A program made the translations under genes and the position numbers. A DNA stretch of 64,000 nucleotides from positions 83,592 through 147,591 of the forward strand of contig CALMZO010000151.1 in NCBI GenBank assembly GCA_937870825.1, given 5' to 3'. Below the pieces are notes generated by a model that ran no database searches, was not told the DNA's origin, and saw only the letters and a program-made list of their open reading frames with translations. Positions 8,661 to 17,740 of this stretch are shown in pieces (position 1 is the first letter of the stretch; each line of letters begins with the position of its first letter). The stretch comes from an uncultured Chloroflexota bacterium. Its GTDB lineage: Bacteria > Chloroflexota > Anaerolineae > UBA4142 > SHND01.

Positions 8661-11516
8661 CAAGCCAGGGGACAACACTCGAAAACCGATAAAGTCGAAC
8701 ATGTAGACGGGCGACTTCCTAGTACGGTACGCACAGCGGGAATTCGTCCCATCATTGTTGAACGAGCCGCCGCGCACGACGCGATATTTTTCATGAGGAA
8801 TATTTGAGGATGTCTCACCTCCTTCATACACTTGATACCAGCTGTCGGTCCATTCCCAAACATCGCCGCTTGCATCATATAACCCAAACGGAGACAAACC
8901 GTTACGGAACATGCCGACGGGCGTGGGTTTCAAGATGCGGCTCTCATTCGTATTGGCGCGCGCGGATTCAAATGTTTCACCCCACGGATATTCATTGCCG
9001 TTCTCGCCGCGCGCGGCTTTTTCCCATTCCATCTCACTCGGCAGTTGAAACACGCGTCCCGTCACCGCCGACAACCACGCGCAGTACGCTTCCGCCTCGT
9101 ACCAATTCACGCCCACGACGGGCTGCGCGGCATTGTTCGAATCGGGGTCATTCCAAAACGCGGGACGGTCAAAGGGGCGCTCGAAAACTTTGGCCGCGCG
9201 TTCGCGCGCGACATCATCTGGCAGTTGCGTCACCTCTTGCCAATACCTTTGCCACGATGCAGTGCGTTCATACCTTTGGCGATATTCAGCGAGATTTTGC
9301 TTTTGCAATAATGAGCGCGTGTACATCCAGTCGTCAATCGCGCCTGCGTGCGCGTCCGCGCCGCCTGCTTTCCATTTCTTGCCGCCTTCACTCCACCAGC
9401 GTTCATTCTTGTAGCCGTCTTGCTCGACAAAAAGTTTAAATTCCGCGTTCGTCACGGGATAGCGTCCGATGGCATACGCGGGCAGGGCTTGGCGGCGCTG
9501 TGTGGTGTATTCATCGGGATACGCGCGTTTGTCTTTTGGGTCGCTCCCAAAAACAAATTCCCCCGCGCGCACATTTTCCATTGGCGGCACAATCGCCGAA
9601 ATGCTTTTTCCCTCGAATGAAAATTGTTGCGAGACAAATTCAGGATGTCCCAAGTCACCAAGCGCAAGTCCCGCGTCAATCCGCGATGGCATCCACACGG
9701 AATCGTCGCGCATCCGCGTGAGCAATTCCGCTCGCACGCGTTCCGCCAACGGCGCGAGTTCCTTGCGCGTCGCGTCCGCTTCCGCCAACGCGCGCGCGGC
9801 GAGCGGCAAATTGTCGCGTTTCACCGTTTCGATAAAGCGCGTCGACTCTGCCCCCGTCATGCTTGCTGCAAGTTGCGCCACCTGTTCCCAATGCGTCACC
9901 GGCGGCGGCGGCAGTTCTTCTGGGATTCGAATTCGTTCATGCCAAAAATCGAAACGCTGCAACACCGCGTCCACGCGTCGAAATGGTTCCGACATTAGAA
10001 ACAATTCGCGCCAAAATTGCCACGCGCGCGAATTCACGCGCCATTTGTCCGTCAAGTTTTCTTGTTGCGCGAATTTTTGCGCGAGTTCGCGCGCGGCAAA
10101 AAATTCTTGCAAGAGTTGGTGATGAAACGAAATGATGGTGTTGGGTTTTTCGCCGTCACATTCTAAAATTTGCGCGTTCGTCCCGACCTCCAACAAATCG
10201 TCCAATGTCACCGGCGCGGGGAGAGAAACTTGCGCGGCTTGCGCGTAGGTCAGACTGCTGCCCTCGCCCTTTTGCTGCATCGCATATCCCAAATGTTCGA
10301 GCGCGCGCAACAACGCGGGGCGCGTCGTATTTTTGTCCCGCGTCAACGCGGCGGGCGCGCGTTCCTCTTTCAATTCATTCTCCAGCGCCTTTTCAGAAAT
10401 GGACTGAAACAGCGCTGCGCGGCTGTCGGTAAATTTTTCGCCTTCGCCCGCGCGTTCGGCGAGCAAAGAAAGCATGTACGGATTCTGCGCGAGCTTGTCG
10501 AAACGGTCATTCCCGCGCTGCAAACGTTTTTCAAAAGCGTCCCACAACGGCGCGGCGCGTTCTTGAAATTTGAGTTCAAAATATTTTTTCATCTGCGCCG
10601 GATCGAGTTCCTGCACATGCACTTCGGGCAAATACAACGCGCCGTCATATTCCGCCGAACGGCACGTAAAGACCGCCCAATTCGGGTCATACAACCCGCG
10701 CGCCCACGCCGCCCATTTTTCAATCCGCGCGGACAAATCCGCATGCGGCATCTGATTCACGCCGTCCAAAAGAAAACACACTTGCCCGCGTCCCACCGCA
10801 TCGCCAAATGATTCGCTCGGCGCGTGATTCGCCCATTTCTTGCTCAAAAAATCTTCGGGCGAATGTTCTGCCGAATTAAATTCAAACAAATTCACAAAGA
10901 AGGGAATCTTGCCGGTCAACGGATTCCGCATCCGTTCCACCGCCAAATCGAACGCGAACCGATGCAGCGTAGTCGTCTTGCCCGCACCCGGCGCGCCGAG
11001 AATAATCAAGCGCGTTTTGTTATGTTCCATCAGCGCCGCGCGCAAATCAGGAATCGGCAGCCCCGCCGCGCTGATACTCTGGTCGCCGCGCTGCTTCAGG
11101 CGTATCTTGGGGTCGAACGGACTCGGCGGCTCATTGTGCAATGTTCCGCGCAGCGGCAAATAATCGCGCGCCCACTGCGTAAAGCGCTCGCCAAACACAA
11201 ACTGCATCAGAAAAACCGTTTCGCGCCGCAGCGGCTCCGCCATCCCGCGCCCCACCGCCGATAGCGCCATCAAGGCGTTGGGCATCACACGCACTTGTTG
11301 TCCATTCCCTTCCAAAACAACCACATCACGTTCGCGTCGTAATGTTGCCTTCAAATCCGCAATCGCAACCACGATTTTGTCGATGCCCCGCTCAAAATCT
11401 GCGACACCCATACCCGCGGTGATATTCACGGTCTTGTCGCCCGCGACAAAATCCGCCGCAACGTAGAGTGTGCCGCTGCTGATATTCATAGAACCAGAAT
11501 CGTTTTCGTCTGCCAT
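8652..11516 (-). CDS. NACHT NTPase with C-terminal FGE-sulfatase (SUMF1/C-type lectin-like) domain
   Basis: This 954-aa protein has four parts. Residues 1-40 hold the short repeat-like motif ADFVAGDKTVNI, often seen at the N-terminus of Chloroflexi and cyanobacterial NACHT proteins. A helical region follows to about 150. The NACHT NTPase has Walker A GAPGAGKTT at 174-182 and Walker B CFLLDGVNQ at about 247-255, with a helical tail to about 640. From about 655 to 954 is an FGE-sulfatase domain (RAGEFVFGSD ... GRYPVTNAEFKLFVE ... LPSEMEWEKAARG ... GDVWEWTDSWY ... VVRGGSFNN ... IGFRVL). The C-terminus is a C-type-lectin-like fold used as the diversified surface in many DGR targets. A GAGG ribosome site precedes the start. 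It stands alone, with no effector or regulator neighbour. The role is inferred to be STAND-type sensing. Confidence 0.88.
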   Translation of the reverse strand: MADENDSGSMNISSGTLYVAADFVAGDKTVNITAGMGVADFERGIDKIVVAIADLKATLRRERDVVVLEGNGQQVRVMPNALMALSAVGRGMAEPLRRETVFLMQFVFGERFTQWARDYLPLRGTLHNEPPSPFDPKIRLKQRGDQSISAAGLPIPDLRAALMEHNKTRLIILGAPGAGKTTTLHRFAFDLAVERMRNPLTGKIPFFVNLFEFNSAEHSPEDFLSKKWANHAPSESFGDAVGRGQVCFLLDGVNQMPHADLSARIEKWAAWARGLYDPNWAVFTCRSAEYDGALYLPEVHVQELDPAQMKKYFELKFQERAAPLWDAFEKRLQRGNDRFDKLAQNPYMLSLLAERAGEGEKFTDSRAALFQSISEKALENELKEERAPAALTRDKNTTRPALLRALEHLGYAMQQKGEGSSLTYAQAAQVSLPAPVTLDDLLEVGTNAQILECDGEKPNTIISFHHQLLQEFFAARELAQKFAQQENLTDKWRVNSRAWQFWRELFLMSEPFRRVDAVLQRFDFWHERIRIPEELPPPPVTHWEQVAQLAASMTGAESTRFIETVKRDNLPLAARALAEADATRKELAPLAERVRAELLTRMRDDSVWMPSRIDAGLALGDLGHPEFVSQQFSFEGKSISAIVPPMENVRAGEFVFGSDPKDKRAYPDEYTTQRRQALPAYAIGRYPVTNAEFKLFVEQDGYKNERWWSEGGKKWKAGGADAHAGAIDDWMYTRSLLQKQNLAEYRQRYERTASWQRYWQEVTQLPDDVARERAAKVFERPFDRPAFWNDPDSNNAAQPVVGVNWYEAEAYCAWLSAVTGRVFQLPSEMEWEKAARGENGNEYPWGETFESARANTNESRILKPTPVGMFRNGLSPFGLYDASGDVWEWTDSWYQVYEGGETSSNIPHEKYRVVRGGSFNNDGTNSRCAYRTRKSPVYMFDFIGFRVLSPGLYS
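8688..8765 (-). other. Candidate DGR variable region (VR)
   Basis: The last coding segment gives AYRTRKSPVYMFDFIGFRV, which aligns without gaps to the usual DGR-type ending AYRNRNNPDNRNNNIGFRV. The codons GTC TAC ATG TTC GAC TTT can all be derived by changing only adenines in GAC AAC AAG AAC AAC AAT. Conserved RGGSF and IGFRV flank it. No template repeat or reverse transcriptase lies in the window. Confidence 0.5.
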
Positions 11517-11623
11517 GGCATTACCTCAAGCAAACAAGAATGCCAGAGATTTTAACATGTGAAAAATCCAAGTCAATACCCCGCGCGAGGTGGACCCCAG
11601 AGCCGAACAAGAAAGGAAATTGA

Positions 11624-11677
11624 AAGACCTTCGAGGTTTCGACGATGCCGAGCATCGCATAAACCATCGAAGGTCTT
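11624..11677. repeat. Compound palindrome, GGTTTCG family copy 3
   Basis: An outer stem (AAGACCTTCGA-GGTTT with AAACC-ATCGAAGGTCTT, one bulge) encloses an inner 6-bp hairpin (CGATGC-CGA-GCATCG). It lies in the gap 11517-11815 between the NACHT gene and pckG, which holds no gene. A second short stem (ATTCCGAA / TTCGGAAT) lies at about 11713-11740. Confidence 0.6.
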
Positions 11678-11815
11678 GTGCTCCAACTATAGCGGAATTT
11701 GGTCTAGAACGAATTCCGAATTGGTCTGTGGTTCGGAATCGAGACTTTAGTCGGTTTCTGGTCGGTAACCCGCTAAAGCGTAGAATCCAAACCTTGAATC
11801 ATTCAGGAATTTGCT

Positions 11816-13663
11816 CTAGTGAGCAGGAATATCGCCCCAATGTTCCGGCGAACGCCAGAGACTCGACACCATCAACTCGCGCAGGTACAACATTTCTTTC
11901 GGCAGACGGTCATAAAGCGTCATAAACAATTCTTCGTGCGCGAGTAATTCCTTTTGCCATTCCGCGCGGTCAATGGACATGATGTCGTGAAATTGTTCGC
12001 GCGAAAAATCTTCCAAACCGCGCCAATCCAAATCTTCATAGCGCGGCATCCAGCCGATTGGACTTTCGATACTGGTGGAACGTCCACGCGCGCGTTCGAC
12101 AATCCATTTCAGAATCCGCATGTTTTCCCCAAAGCCGTGCCAAACAAAATTGCCCTGCGCGTCGCGGCGAAACCAATTCACACAAAAGATGCGCGGCGGA
12201 TTGACCAGCTGCCGACCGAAATTTAACCAGTGATTGAAATAATCGCCCATGTGATAACCGGCGAACGGCAGCATCGCAAACGGGTCGCGGCGCACTTCGC
12301 CGAGTTTGCCCGCTGCGGCGGCAGTCATTTCCGAACCCATCGTCGCGGCAGCATACACGCCATAATTCCAATTGAACGCTTGATACACCAGCGGAACTGT
12401 GGTCGAACGGCGACCGCCAAAAATGAATGCTTCGACGGGAACGCCGCGCGGGTCGTCGAACGCGGGGTCAATCGAAGGACATTGCACAATCGGCGCGGTA
12501 AAGCGCGCGTTCGCGTGCGCGGCTTTGCGTTCGCTGTGGGGCGTCCAATCTTGCCCGGTCCAATCAATCAAATGCGCGGGGGGCGTCTTGGTCATCCCTT
12601 CCCACCACACATCGCCGTCGTCGGTCAACGCGACATTTGTAAAAATCGTGTTCGCGCGAATCGTCGCCATCGCGTTCGGGTTTGATTTTTCCGAAGTGCC
12701 GGGTGCGACGCCAAACATTCCCGCTTCGGGATTAATCGCGTACAGTTTCCCATCGTCACCCGGTTTAATCCACGCAATATCATCGCCAACCGTCGTCACT
12801 TTCCAACCATCTTGCTGCAGCGCGGGCGGCGGAATGAGCATCGCAAAATTTGTTTTGCCGCACGCGGACGGAAACGCAGCCGCGACGTAGGTCTTTTCGC
12901 CTTGCGGTTGTTTCTCGACGCCAAGAATCAGCATGTGTTCGGCGAGCCAACCTTCGTCGCGCGCGAGCGCGGAGGCGATGCGTAACGCGAAACATTTTTT
13001 TCCCAGCAGCGCGTTGCCGCCATAGCCACTGCCATACGACCAAATCGCGCGCTCTTCGGGAAAATGCACAATGTATTTTGTTTCGCGATTGCAGGGCCAC
13101 GGCACATCTTTTTGTCCCGGGGCGAGCGGCATCCCGACACTGTGCATACACGGAACAAAATCGCGATTGTCGCCAAGTACGTCATACACCTCGCGTCCCA
13201 TGCGCGTCATAATTTTCATGCTGACCGCGACGTACGGTGAATCCGAAAGTTGAACGCCAATATGCGCGATGGGCGAGCCGAGCGGACCCATGCTAAACGG
13301 AATCACATACATCGTGCGTCCGCGCATGCAGCCGTGAAACAGCTCGTTCAATTTCTCTTTCATTTCGCGCGGGTGAAGCCAATTGTTTGTCGGACCCGCG
13401 TCCTGCTTGCTTAGCGAACAAATGAACGTGCGGTCTTCAACACGCGCTACATCCGAAGGGTCCGAGCGCGCGAGAAAACTGTTCGGACGTTTTTCGGGAT
13501 TGAGGCGAATGAAGGTTCCGCTTTCGACCATCTGCGCGGTGAGATGATTGTATTCCGCGTCCGTACCGGTGCACCAATGCACCGCGTCCGGGTTGCACAA
13601 GTCCACCATCTTCATAACCCAGTTGCGCAATCTTGCATTCGTAACATATTCGGGAATTTGCAT
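11816..13663 (-). CDS. pckG: Phosphoenolpyruvate carboxykinase (GTP)
   Basis: This 615-aa GTP-dependent PEPCK interconverts oxaloacetate and phosphoenolpyruvate, for gluconeogenesis or anaplerosis. Diagnostic features are the P-loop block [13 protein letters not shown] with its hyper-reactive Cys, the metal-site segment [43 protein letters not shown], and the GTP-family [21 protein letters not shown] segment near the C-terminus. Length matches the family (about 600 aa). The ribosome site is AAGG about 10 nt before the ATG. A 7-bp inverted repeat lies about 60 nt upstream and may be an operator. The gene is monocistronic between two gene-free intervals. Confidence 0.95.
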   Translation of the reverse strand: MQIPEYVTNARLRNWVMKMVDLCNPDAVHWCTGTDAEYNHLTAQMVESGTFIRLNPEKRPNSFLARSDPSDVARVEDRTFICSLSKQDAGPTNNWLHPREMKEKLNELFHGCMRGRTMYVIPFSMGPLGSPIAHIGVQLSDSPYVAVSMKIMTRMGREVYDVLGDNRDFVPCMHSVGMPLAPGQKDVPWPCNRETKYIVHFPEERAIWSYGSGYGGNALLGKKCFALRIASALARDEGWLAEHMLILGVEKQPQGEKTYVAAAFPSACGKTNFAMLIPPPALQQDGWKVTTVGDDIAWIKPGDDGKLYAINPEAGMFGVAPGTSEKSNPNAMATIRANTIFTNVALTDDGDVWWEGMTKTPPAHLIDWTGQDWTPHSERKAAHANARFTAPIVQCPSIDPAFDDPRGVPVEAFIFGGRRSTTVPLVYQAFNWNYGVYAAATMGSEMTAAAAGKLGEVRRDPFAMLPFAGYHMGDYFNHWLNFGRQLVNPPRIFCVNWFRRDAQGNFVWHGFGENMRILKWIVERARGRSTSIESPIGWMPRYEDLDWRGLEDFSREQFHDIMSIDRAEWQKELLAHEELFMTLYDRLPKEMLYLRELMVSSLWRSPEHWGDIPAH

Positions 13664-13720
13664 TTTGCTTGTCGCCTTTTTTCAAAAATCGCGTCGTTGC
13701 GATTGGTTGTCGCCCGCATG

Positions 13721-13742
13721 GATAGAATATGACACTTCTATC
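13721..13742. promoter_or_regulatory. Inverted repeat upstream of pckG
   Basis: GATAGAA-N8-TTCTATC, a perfect 7-bp inverted repeat 58-79 nt before the pckG start, is a candidate operator. The remainder of the gap to the glmS terminator (13743-13939) shows nothing else. Confidence 0.35.
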
Positions 13743-13939
13743 CCCACGCGTCGCGACGAATTCTAATGCGGATACCGAGAAAATCAAGTGCAAGCCGTCC
13801 GGGAAAGCGGGGGCAAGCGTCCTGTTTTGCAAAAATGATTTTCATCAAACCCGAATCCCTTCTAAACAACGAACGGCGACACGATAAGCGGTGAAGACAC
13901 AAGGGAAACTTTCATAAAAGATTTTGGTGGAAGGTTAGG

Positions 13940-13988
13940 AAAAAATAACAAACCCGTTTTCTTGGAGAAAACGGGTTTGTTATTTTTT
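13940..13988 (-). terminator. Bidirectional terminator downstream of glmS
   Basis: A 23-bp perfect stem (13940-13962 with 13966-13988), loop TGG, with A6 and T6 at the ends. The core AACCCGTTTTCT / AGAAAACGGGTT recurs inside the YfhO-like gene at 23437-23474 and, in variant form, at 61884-61930. Confidence 0.85.
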
Positions 13989-13992
13989 CAAT

Positions 13993-15834
13993 TCATTCCA
14001 CCGTCACACTTTTTGCCAAATTGCGCGGCTGGTCCACATCACAGCCGCGCGCAACCGCGACATAGTACGACAAGAGTTGCAGCGGCGCGAGCGCGAGAAT
14101 CGGTACGAGATGTTCCGGCGCGGATGGGATATAAATCACATCGTCGGCGTGTTGCGCGATGAACGTATCGCCCTCTGTCGCAATCGCAATCACCGGCGCG
14201 CGGCGCGCGCGCACTTCTTGCATGTTGCTCACCACTTTGTCCAATGTCGCGCTGCGCGTCGCGATCGCAATCACCGGAATCTCCGGGTCAAGCATAGCAA
14301 TCGGTCCGTGTTTCAATTCGCCTGCCGCGTACGCTTCCGCGTGCAGATAGCTCACCTCTTTGAGTTTCAACGCGCCTTCCAACGCGGCAACGTAGCCGAA
14401 CCCGCGTCCAAAGAAAAACGCGGAACGATGCGCGGTCAATTTTTCCGCGAGCGATTTTGCTTGTTGTTCCGCGCCCAGCGTCGCCTCCACCAAATCTGGC
14501 AAGCGCAGAAAAGTCGAAAGCGTTATTCGTCGTTCGTCGTTCGTCATTCGTCCATTCCGTATCGCCCACCACAACGCGACGAGTTCCAACAACGCGACTT
14601 GCGCCGTGTACGTTTTCGTCGCGACGACGCCGATTTCGGGACCGACGCGCAAATAAATTACCGCGTCCGCGCCGCGCGTAATCGAACTACCGACGACGTT
14701 CGTCAATGCCAGCGTTTGCGCGCCGCGTTCTTTTGCGAGCCGAAAACACGCTAACGTATCCGCTGTTTCGCCTGACTGCGTGATGAGAATCAGCAATGTT
14801 TTGCCGTCAACGACAGGCGACGCGTAACGGTACTCGGACGCGATTTCAACATTCACGGGCACGCGCACCCATTGTTCCAACGCGAGTTTCGCCGCTAGTC
14901 CCGCGTGATACGACGTGCCGCACGCGACGATATGCGCGCGCTCGATGCGTTCAAAATCAATCGCGTCGAGTTCGGGCAAGTGAACGCCGTCCGTGTCCAC
15001 GCGTCCGCGCAGTGCGTTCGCCAGCGCGGCGGGCTGCTCGAAAATTTCTTTGGTGAAAAACGTTGGGTAGCCGCCTTTTTCTGCGCTCGTCACATCCCAC
15101 GTCACCTCGAACGGTTCGCGTTCGACGCTTTCACCGTCAAGCGTAAAAATTCGCACGGCATCATGCGTGAGCGCGACGACTTCGCCATCTTGAATAATCA
15201 ACGCTTTGCGCGTGTGTTCCAGCAGCGCGGGAATGTCTGACGCGAACAGATTTTCATTTTCGCCGACGCCGACGATGAGCGGCGAAAAATGCCGCGCGCC
15301 GATGATTAAATCGGGGACACGCGCGTCCATCACCACGAACGAATACGCGCCGCGCACAAGTTTCAACGCCGCGCGCACCGCGTCAATAAAATTCACCGCG
15401 CCCGCATTTCCGCGTTTCGCAAATTCTTCTTCGACGAGATGCGCGAAAATTTCCGTGTCCGTTTGCGATTGAAACACATGCCCGCGCGTTTTCAACTCCT
15501 CGCGCAGCTCCGCGTAATTTTCAATGATGCCGTTGTGTATCACCACGACGCGTCCGCTTTCGTCGGTGTGCGGATGCGCATTCACGTCATTCGGCGCGCC
15601 GTGCGTTGCCCAGCGCGTATGCCCCATTCCCAGCGTGCCGCGCGGCGCGCTGCCGTTCAATTCATTTGTGAGTTGTGATAATTTTCCTTCGCGTTTCCGA
15701 ATTTCAATTTTGCCTTCGGACGTGCGTACCGCAATTCCGGCTGAATCGTACCCGCGATATTCGAGTCGTTTGAGTCCGTCGAGCAAAACCGGACCGACCT
15801 CTTTGTACCCGACATAACCAACAATGCCGCACAT
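13993..15834 (-). CDS. glmS: Glutamine--fructose-6-phosphate aminotransferase (isomerizing)
   Basis: This 613-aa enzyme makes glucosamine-6-phosphate for peptidoglycan and amino-sugar synthesis. It begins MCGIVGYVGYKEVG, so the catalytic N-terminal Cys follows Met1. The glutaminase half is followed by two SIS domains (CGTSYHAGLAAKLALE; GRGFGYVAALEGALKLKEV) and the C-terminal LAKSVTVE. The ATG at 15834 is fixed by this N-terminus and by AAGGAG 8 nt upstream. At about residues 427-438, in the linker before the second SIS domain, a heptad repeat array is translated as RMTNDERRIT, which is not part of the normal family sequence. The enzyme should still fold because this loop varies in length. Confidence 0.95.
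   Translation of the reverse strand: MCGIVGYVGYKEVGPVLLDGLKRLEYRGYDSAGIAVRTSEGKIEIRKREGKLSQLTNELNGSAPRGTLGMGHTRWATHGAPNDVNAHPHTDESGRVVVIHNGIIENYAELREELKTRGHVFQSQTDTEIFAHLVEEEFAKRGNAGAVNFIDAVRAALKLVRGAYSFVVMDARVPDLIIGARHFSPLIVGVGENENLFASDIPALLEHTRKALIIQDGEVVALTHDAVRIFTLDGESVEREPFEVTWDVTSAEKGGYPTFFTKEIFEQPAALANALRGRVDTDGVHLPELDAIDFERIERAHIVACGTSYHAGLAAKLALEQWVRVPVNVEIASEYRYASPVVDGKTLLILITQSGETADTLACFRLAKERGAQTLALTNVVGSSITRGADAVIYLRVGPEIGVVATKTYTAQVALLELVALWWAIRNGRMTNDERRITLSTFLRLPDLVEATLGAEQQAKSLAEKLTAHRSAFFFGRGFGYVAALEGALKLKEVSYLHAEAYAAGELKHGPIAMLDPEIPVIAIATRSATLDKVVSNMQEVRARRAPVIAIATEGDTFIAQHADDVIYIPSAPEHLVPILALAPLQLLSYYVAVARGCDVDQPRNLAKSVTVE
14522..14556. repeat. Heptad-periodic array inside glmS, GTCATTC family
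   Basis: Five 7-nt units (GTTATTC, GTCGTTC, GTCGTTC, GTCATTC, GTCCATT) lie within the open frame of glmS and code for NDERRI-type residues on the minus strand. Confidence 0.75.
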
Positions 15835-15906
15835 GGTTGTTTCTCCTTGAACGAATGACGATTGGCGCCAGACGACGCGTGTGGTGTGCAGGCGCAAAGT
15901 GTTGCC

Positions 15907-15941
15907 GTCAAACGTGAAACGTAAAACGTCACGCATGAAAA
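15907..15941. repeat. Heptad-periodic array upstream of glmS, GTGAAAC family
   Basis: Five 7-nt units (GTCAAAC, GTGAAAC, GTAAAAC, GTCACGC, ATGAAAA), the complement family of the array at 131-186. It lies in the 455-bp gap between glmS and plsC. Confidence 0.65.
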
Positions 15942-16059
15942 AAATCGCGCGTGAAGCGTGTGGATTGAATTGTAGATTTTTTGGGATTTGACGCGTGCGT
16001 TTTGTCGTGCCAGTCACCTGTCAGTTTTGCCGCGTGCGTCGGGAGAGGGGATAAAATTA

Positions 16060-16089
16060 TTGTCCTTCGACTCTGCTCAGGACAATGGA
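16060..16089. repeat. Dispersed short repeat, TTGTCCTTCGACTC type
   Basis: The stretch TTGTCCTTCGACTC...CTCAGGACAA forms an imperfect 8-bp hairpin. From memory, similar TTCGACT-CTCAGGA hairpins are frequent between genes in Chloroflexi. A similar element (ATTCTTGACTCTGTTCGGAA) lies at 29162-29182. Confidence 0.4.
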
Positions 16090-16188
16090 GGCATCCGCTG
16101 AACTTTCGATTTTTCGATTACACAAAACGTAATCGTTAACACTCGCCTCGCGGCGAGGAACCTCCACCTCGTCAACTCCACCTCACCT

Positions 16189-16258
16189 CTCACCCCAACC
16201 CCTCTCCCCTCTCCTGTATTTCAGGAGAGGGGAGAGGGGCGAAGGGGAGTGGGGTGAG
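16189..16258. repeat. Long C/G-strand hairpin in the gap glmS-plsC
   Basis: The left arm CTCACCCCAACCCCTCTCCC and its imperfect complement (ending GGGGTGAG) meet at CTCCTG-TATTT-CAGGAG, a 70-nt hairpin. The arm itself and the CT-rich sequence before it also run in 7-nt steps. It may end plsC transcripts on the minus strand. Confidence 0.6.
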
Positions 16259-16289
16259 GCGAGTCCGTGCGCTCATTTTCCCCGTTGTT

Positions 16290-17036
16290 TTAATTGGTCA
16301 AAGGCATCACCTCATTTCGTACGTTTGCGTTTCCTACCTGCGACGCATGATACGGTAAAAGGTAACGCGGCGCAAATTTTTCAATGTCAGAGTAAGCGCC
16401 GCGATATTCTTCAGGCAGCATCGTCGCAAGCGTGTACATGATTTCATCCGTCACAATGGAAATTTCTTCGCGCGAAATTTTCCGGTCGAGCGGTTTCACA
16501 ATCAGCGGCGCGTGAATGCGAACGTGAATCGGGTTGCGGCGAAATTTTTTCAACGTCGGCACGAGTGAACGTCCGCCCCACAATGCGACAGGCAAAACAG
16601 GTACGCCTGCGCGCGCGGCAATCAAACCCGCGCCCTCGTGCGCTTTTTGCAGACCGCCCGTTTTCGCGCGCGTGCCTTCGGGCGCCATCAACAATGCGTG
16701 TCCCGCGCGCAAAACTTTGAACGCGTTTTTGAACGCTTGCATGTCGGCTTCGCCGCGCCGCACCGGAAACGAACCGTACGCGTCAAACATCCATTTCCAT
16801 TTCCCTTCAAAGACCTCGTGTTTCGCCATCGGAAAAATATCGGGACGCAAGTACGCGGTGGGAATCAACGGGTCAAGAAAATGCGTGTGATTGATGATGA
16901 TGAGCAACGGTCCTGTGCGCGGAACATTCTCACGTCCCTGGACATCCAATTCCAAAATCAGACGATACCATTGGCGCAAGACCCAATTTGCAAACGGATG
17001 AAATGCGGCAATCACGCGTTCGTCGCGTAGATTCAT
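16290..17036 (-). CDS. plsC: 1-acyl-sn-glycerol-3-phosphate acyltransferase family protein
   Basis: This 248-aa membrane-associated acyltransferase makes phosphatidic acid from lysophosphatidic acid. The catalytic NHTHFLDPL block (NHX4D; NHTHFLD here) is at about residue 49, the substrate-binding APEGTRAK block at about 120, and PVLPVALWG follows. The N-terminal hydrophobic segment is weak. The start codon overlaps the stop of cmk by 4 nt, so the pair is translationally coupled. PlsX (28099-29103), the other phospholipid gene here, is unlinked. Confidence 0.85.
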   Translation of the reverse strand: MNLRDERVIAAFHPFANWVLRQWYRLILELDVQGRENVPRTGPLLIIINHTHFLDPLIPTAYLRPDIFPMAKHEVFEGKWKWMFDAYGSFPVRRGEADMQAFKNAFKVLRAGHALLMAPEGTRAKTGGLQKAHEGAGLIAARAGVPVLPVALWGGRSLVPTLKKFRRNPIHVRIHAPLIVKPLDRKISREEISIVTDEIMYTLATMLPEEYRGAYSDIEKFAPRYLLPYHASQVGNANVRNEVMPLTN

Positions 17037-17737
17037 GATGTCGTCCCCTGCGTATGCGCTTGCAAAATTTGCATTACACGCGCCACCGTTTCCTCAATCG
17101 TCAACGCGCTGTTGTCGAGAATCACCGCGTCGTCCGCCGCGCGCAAGGGCGCAACACTGCGCGACGAATCAAATTCATCACGTTTCAAAATTTCTTGGCG
17201 CATCTGCTCAAAGGTCACTTGCTGCCCGCGCGCCAAACGGTCTTGCATGCGCCGCGTCGCGCGCGCGTCCACGGATGCGGTGAGAAAAATTTTGCATTCC
17301 GCGTTTGGCAAAACGACTGTGCCAATGTCGCGCCCCGCCAAAATCACATTGCCGCGCTCGGCGATGCGGCGTTGTTGCGTCGTCATCGCGTTTCGCACGC
17401 CCGCGTAGGCGGACACCGCAGATACGTTGCGGTCCACCTCGGGACGATGCAGTTCCCGCGAGACATCGCGCTTATCTAGTGTAACGACGCAATGTTTCGT
17501 ATTGTGATTCGCGGGAGTCACATTGATTTCGACAGATTCGGCAAGGTCTGTTACGGCGCGTTCATCGTCTATCGAAATTCCGCGCGCTAACGCTTCGTTT
17601 GTCACCGCGCGATACATCAAGCCCGTGTCCAAATAAAAATAACCGAGCGCGTCCGCAAGCCGTTCGGCGAGAACACTTTTGCCCGATGCAGCAGGTCCGT
17701 CAATGGCGATGGCGCGCGGCAAGGTATCATGTGTCAT
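17033..17737 (-). CDS. cmk: (d)CMP kinase
   Basis: This 234-aa cytidylate kinase phosphorylates CMP and dCMP. It has the P-loop IDGPAASGKS at about 12-21, the CMP-binding YLDTGLMYRAVT segment, GRDIGTVVLPNAECKIFLTAS and the lid RDEFDSSRSVAPLRAADDAVILD, all in the family order. Only 3 nt separate it from the upstream rluB-like gene, so hicB-hicA-rluB-cmk-plsC may be one transcript. Confidence 0.95.
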   Translation of the reverse strand: MTHDTLPRAIAIDGPAASGKSVLAERLADALGYFYLDTGLMYRAVTNEALARGISIDDERAVTDLAESVEINVTPANHNTKHCVVTLDKRDVSRELHRPEVDRNVSAVSAYAGVRNAMTTQQRRIAERGNVILAGRDIGTVVLPNAECKIFLTASVDARATRRMQDRLARGQQVTFEQMRQEILKRDEFDSSRSVAPLRAADDAVILDNSALTIEETVARVMQILQAHTQGTTS

Positions 17738-17740
17738 GTG

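Noticed and set aside
8397..11815. A DGR reverse transcriptase or template repeat beside the NACHT-FGE gene
   Set aside because: Flanking genes are pgl and pckG; no RT-like frame (YADD-type motif) or adenine-rich second copy of the variable region was found in the window.
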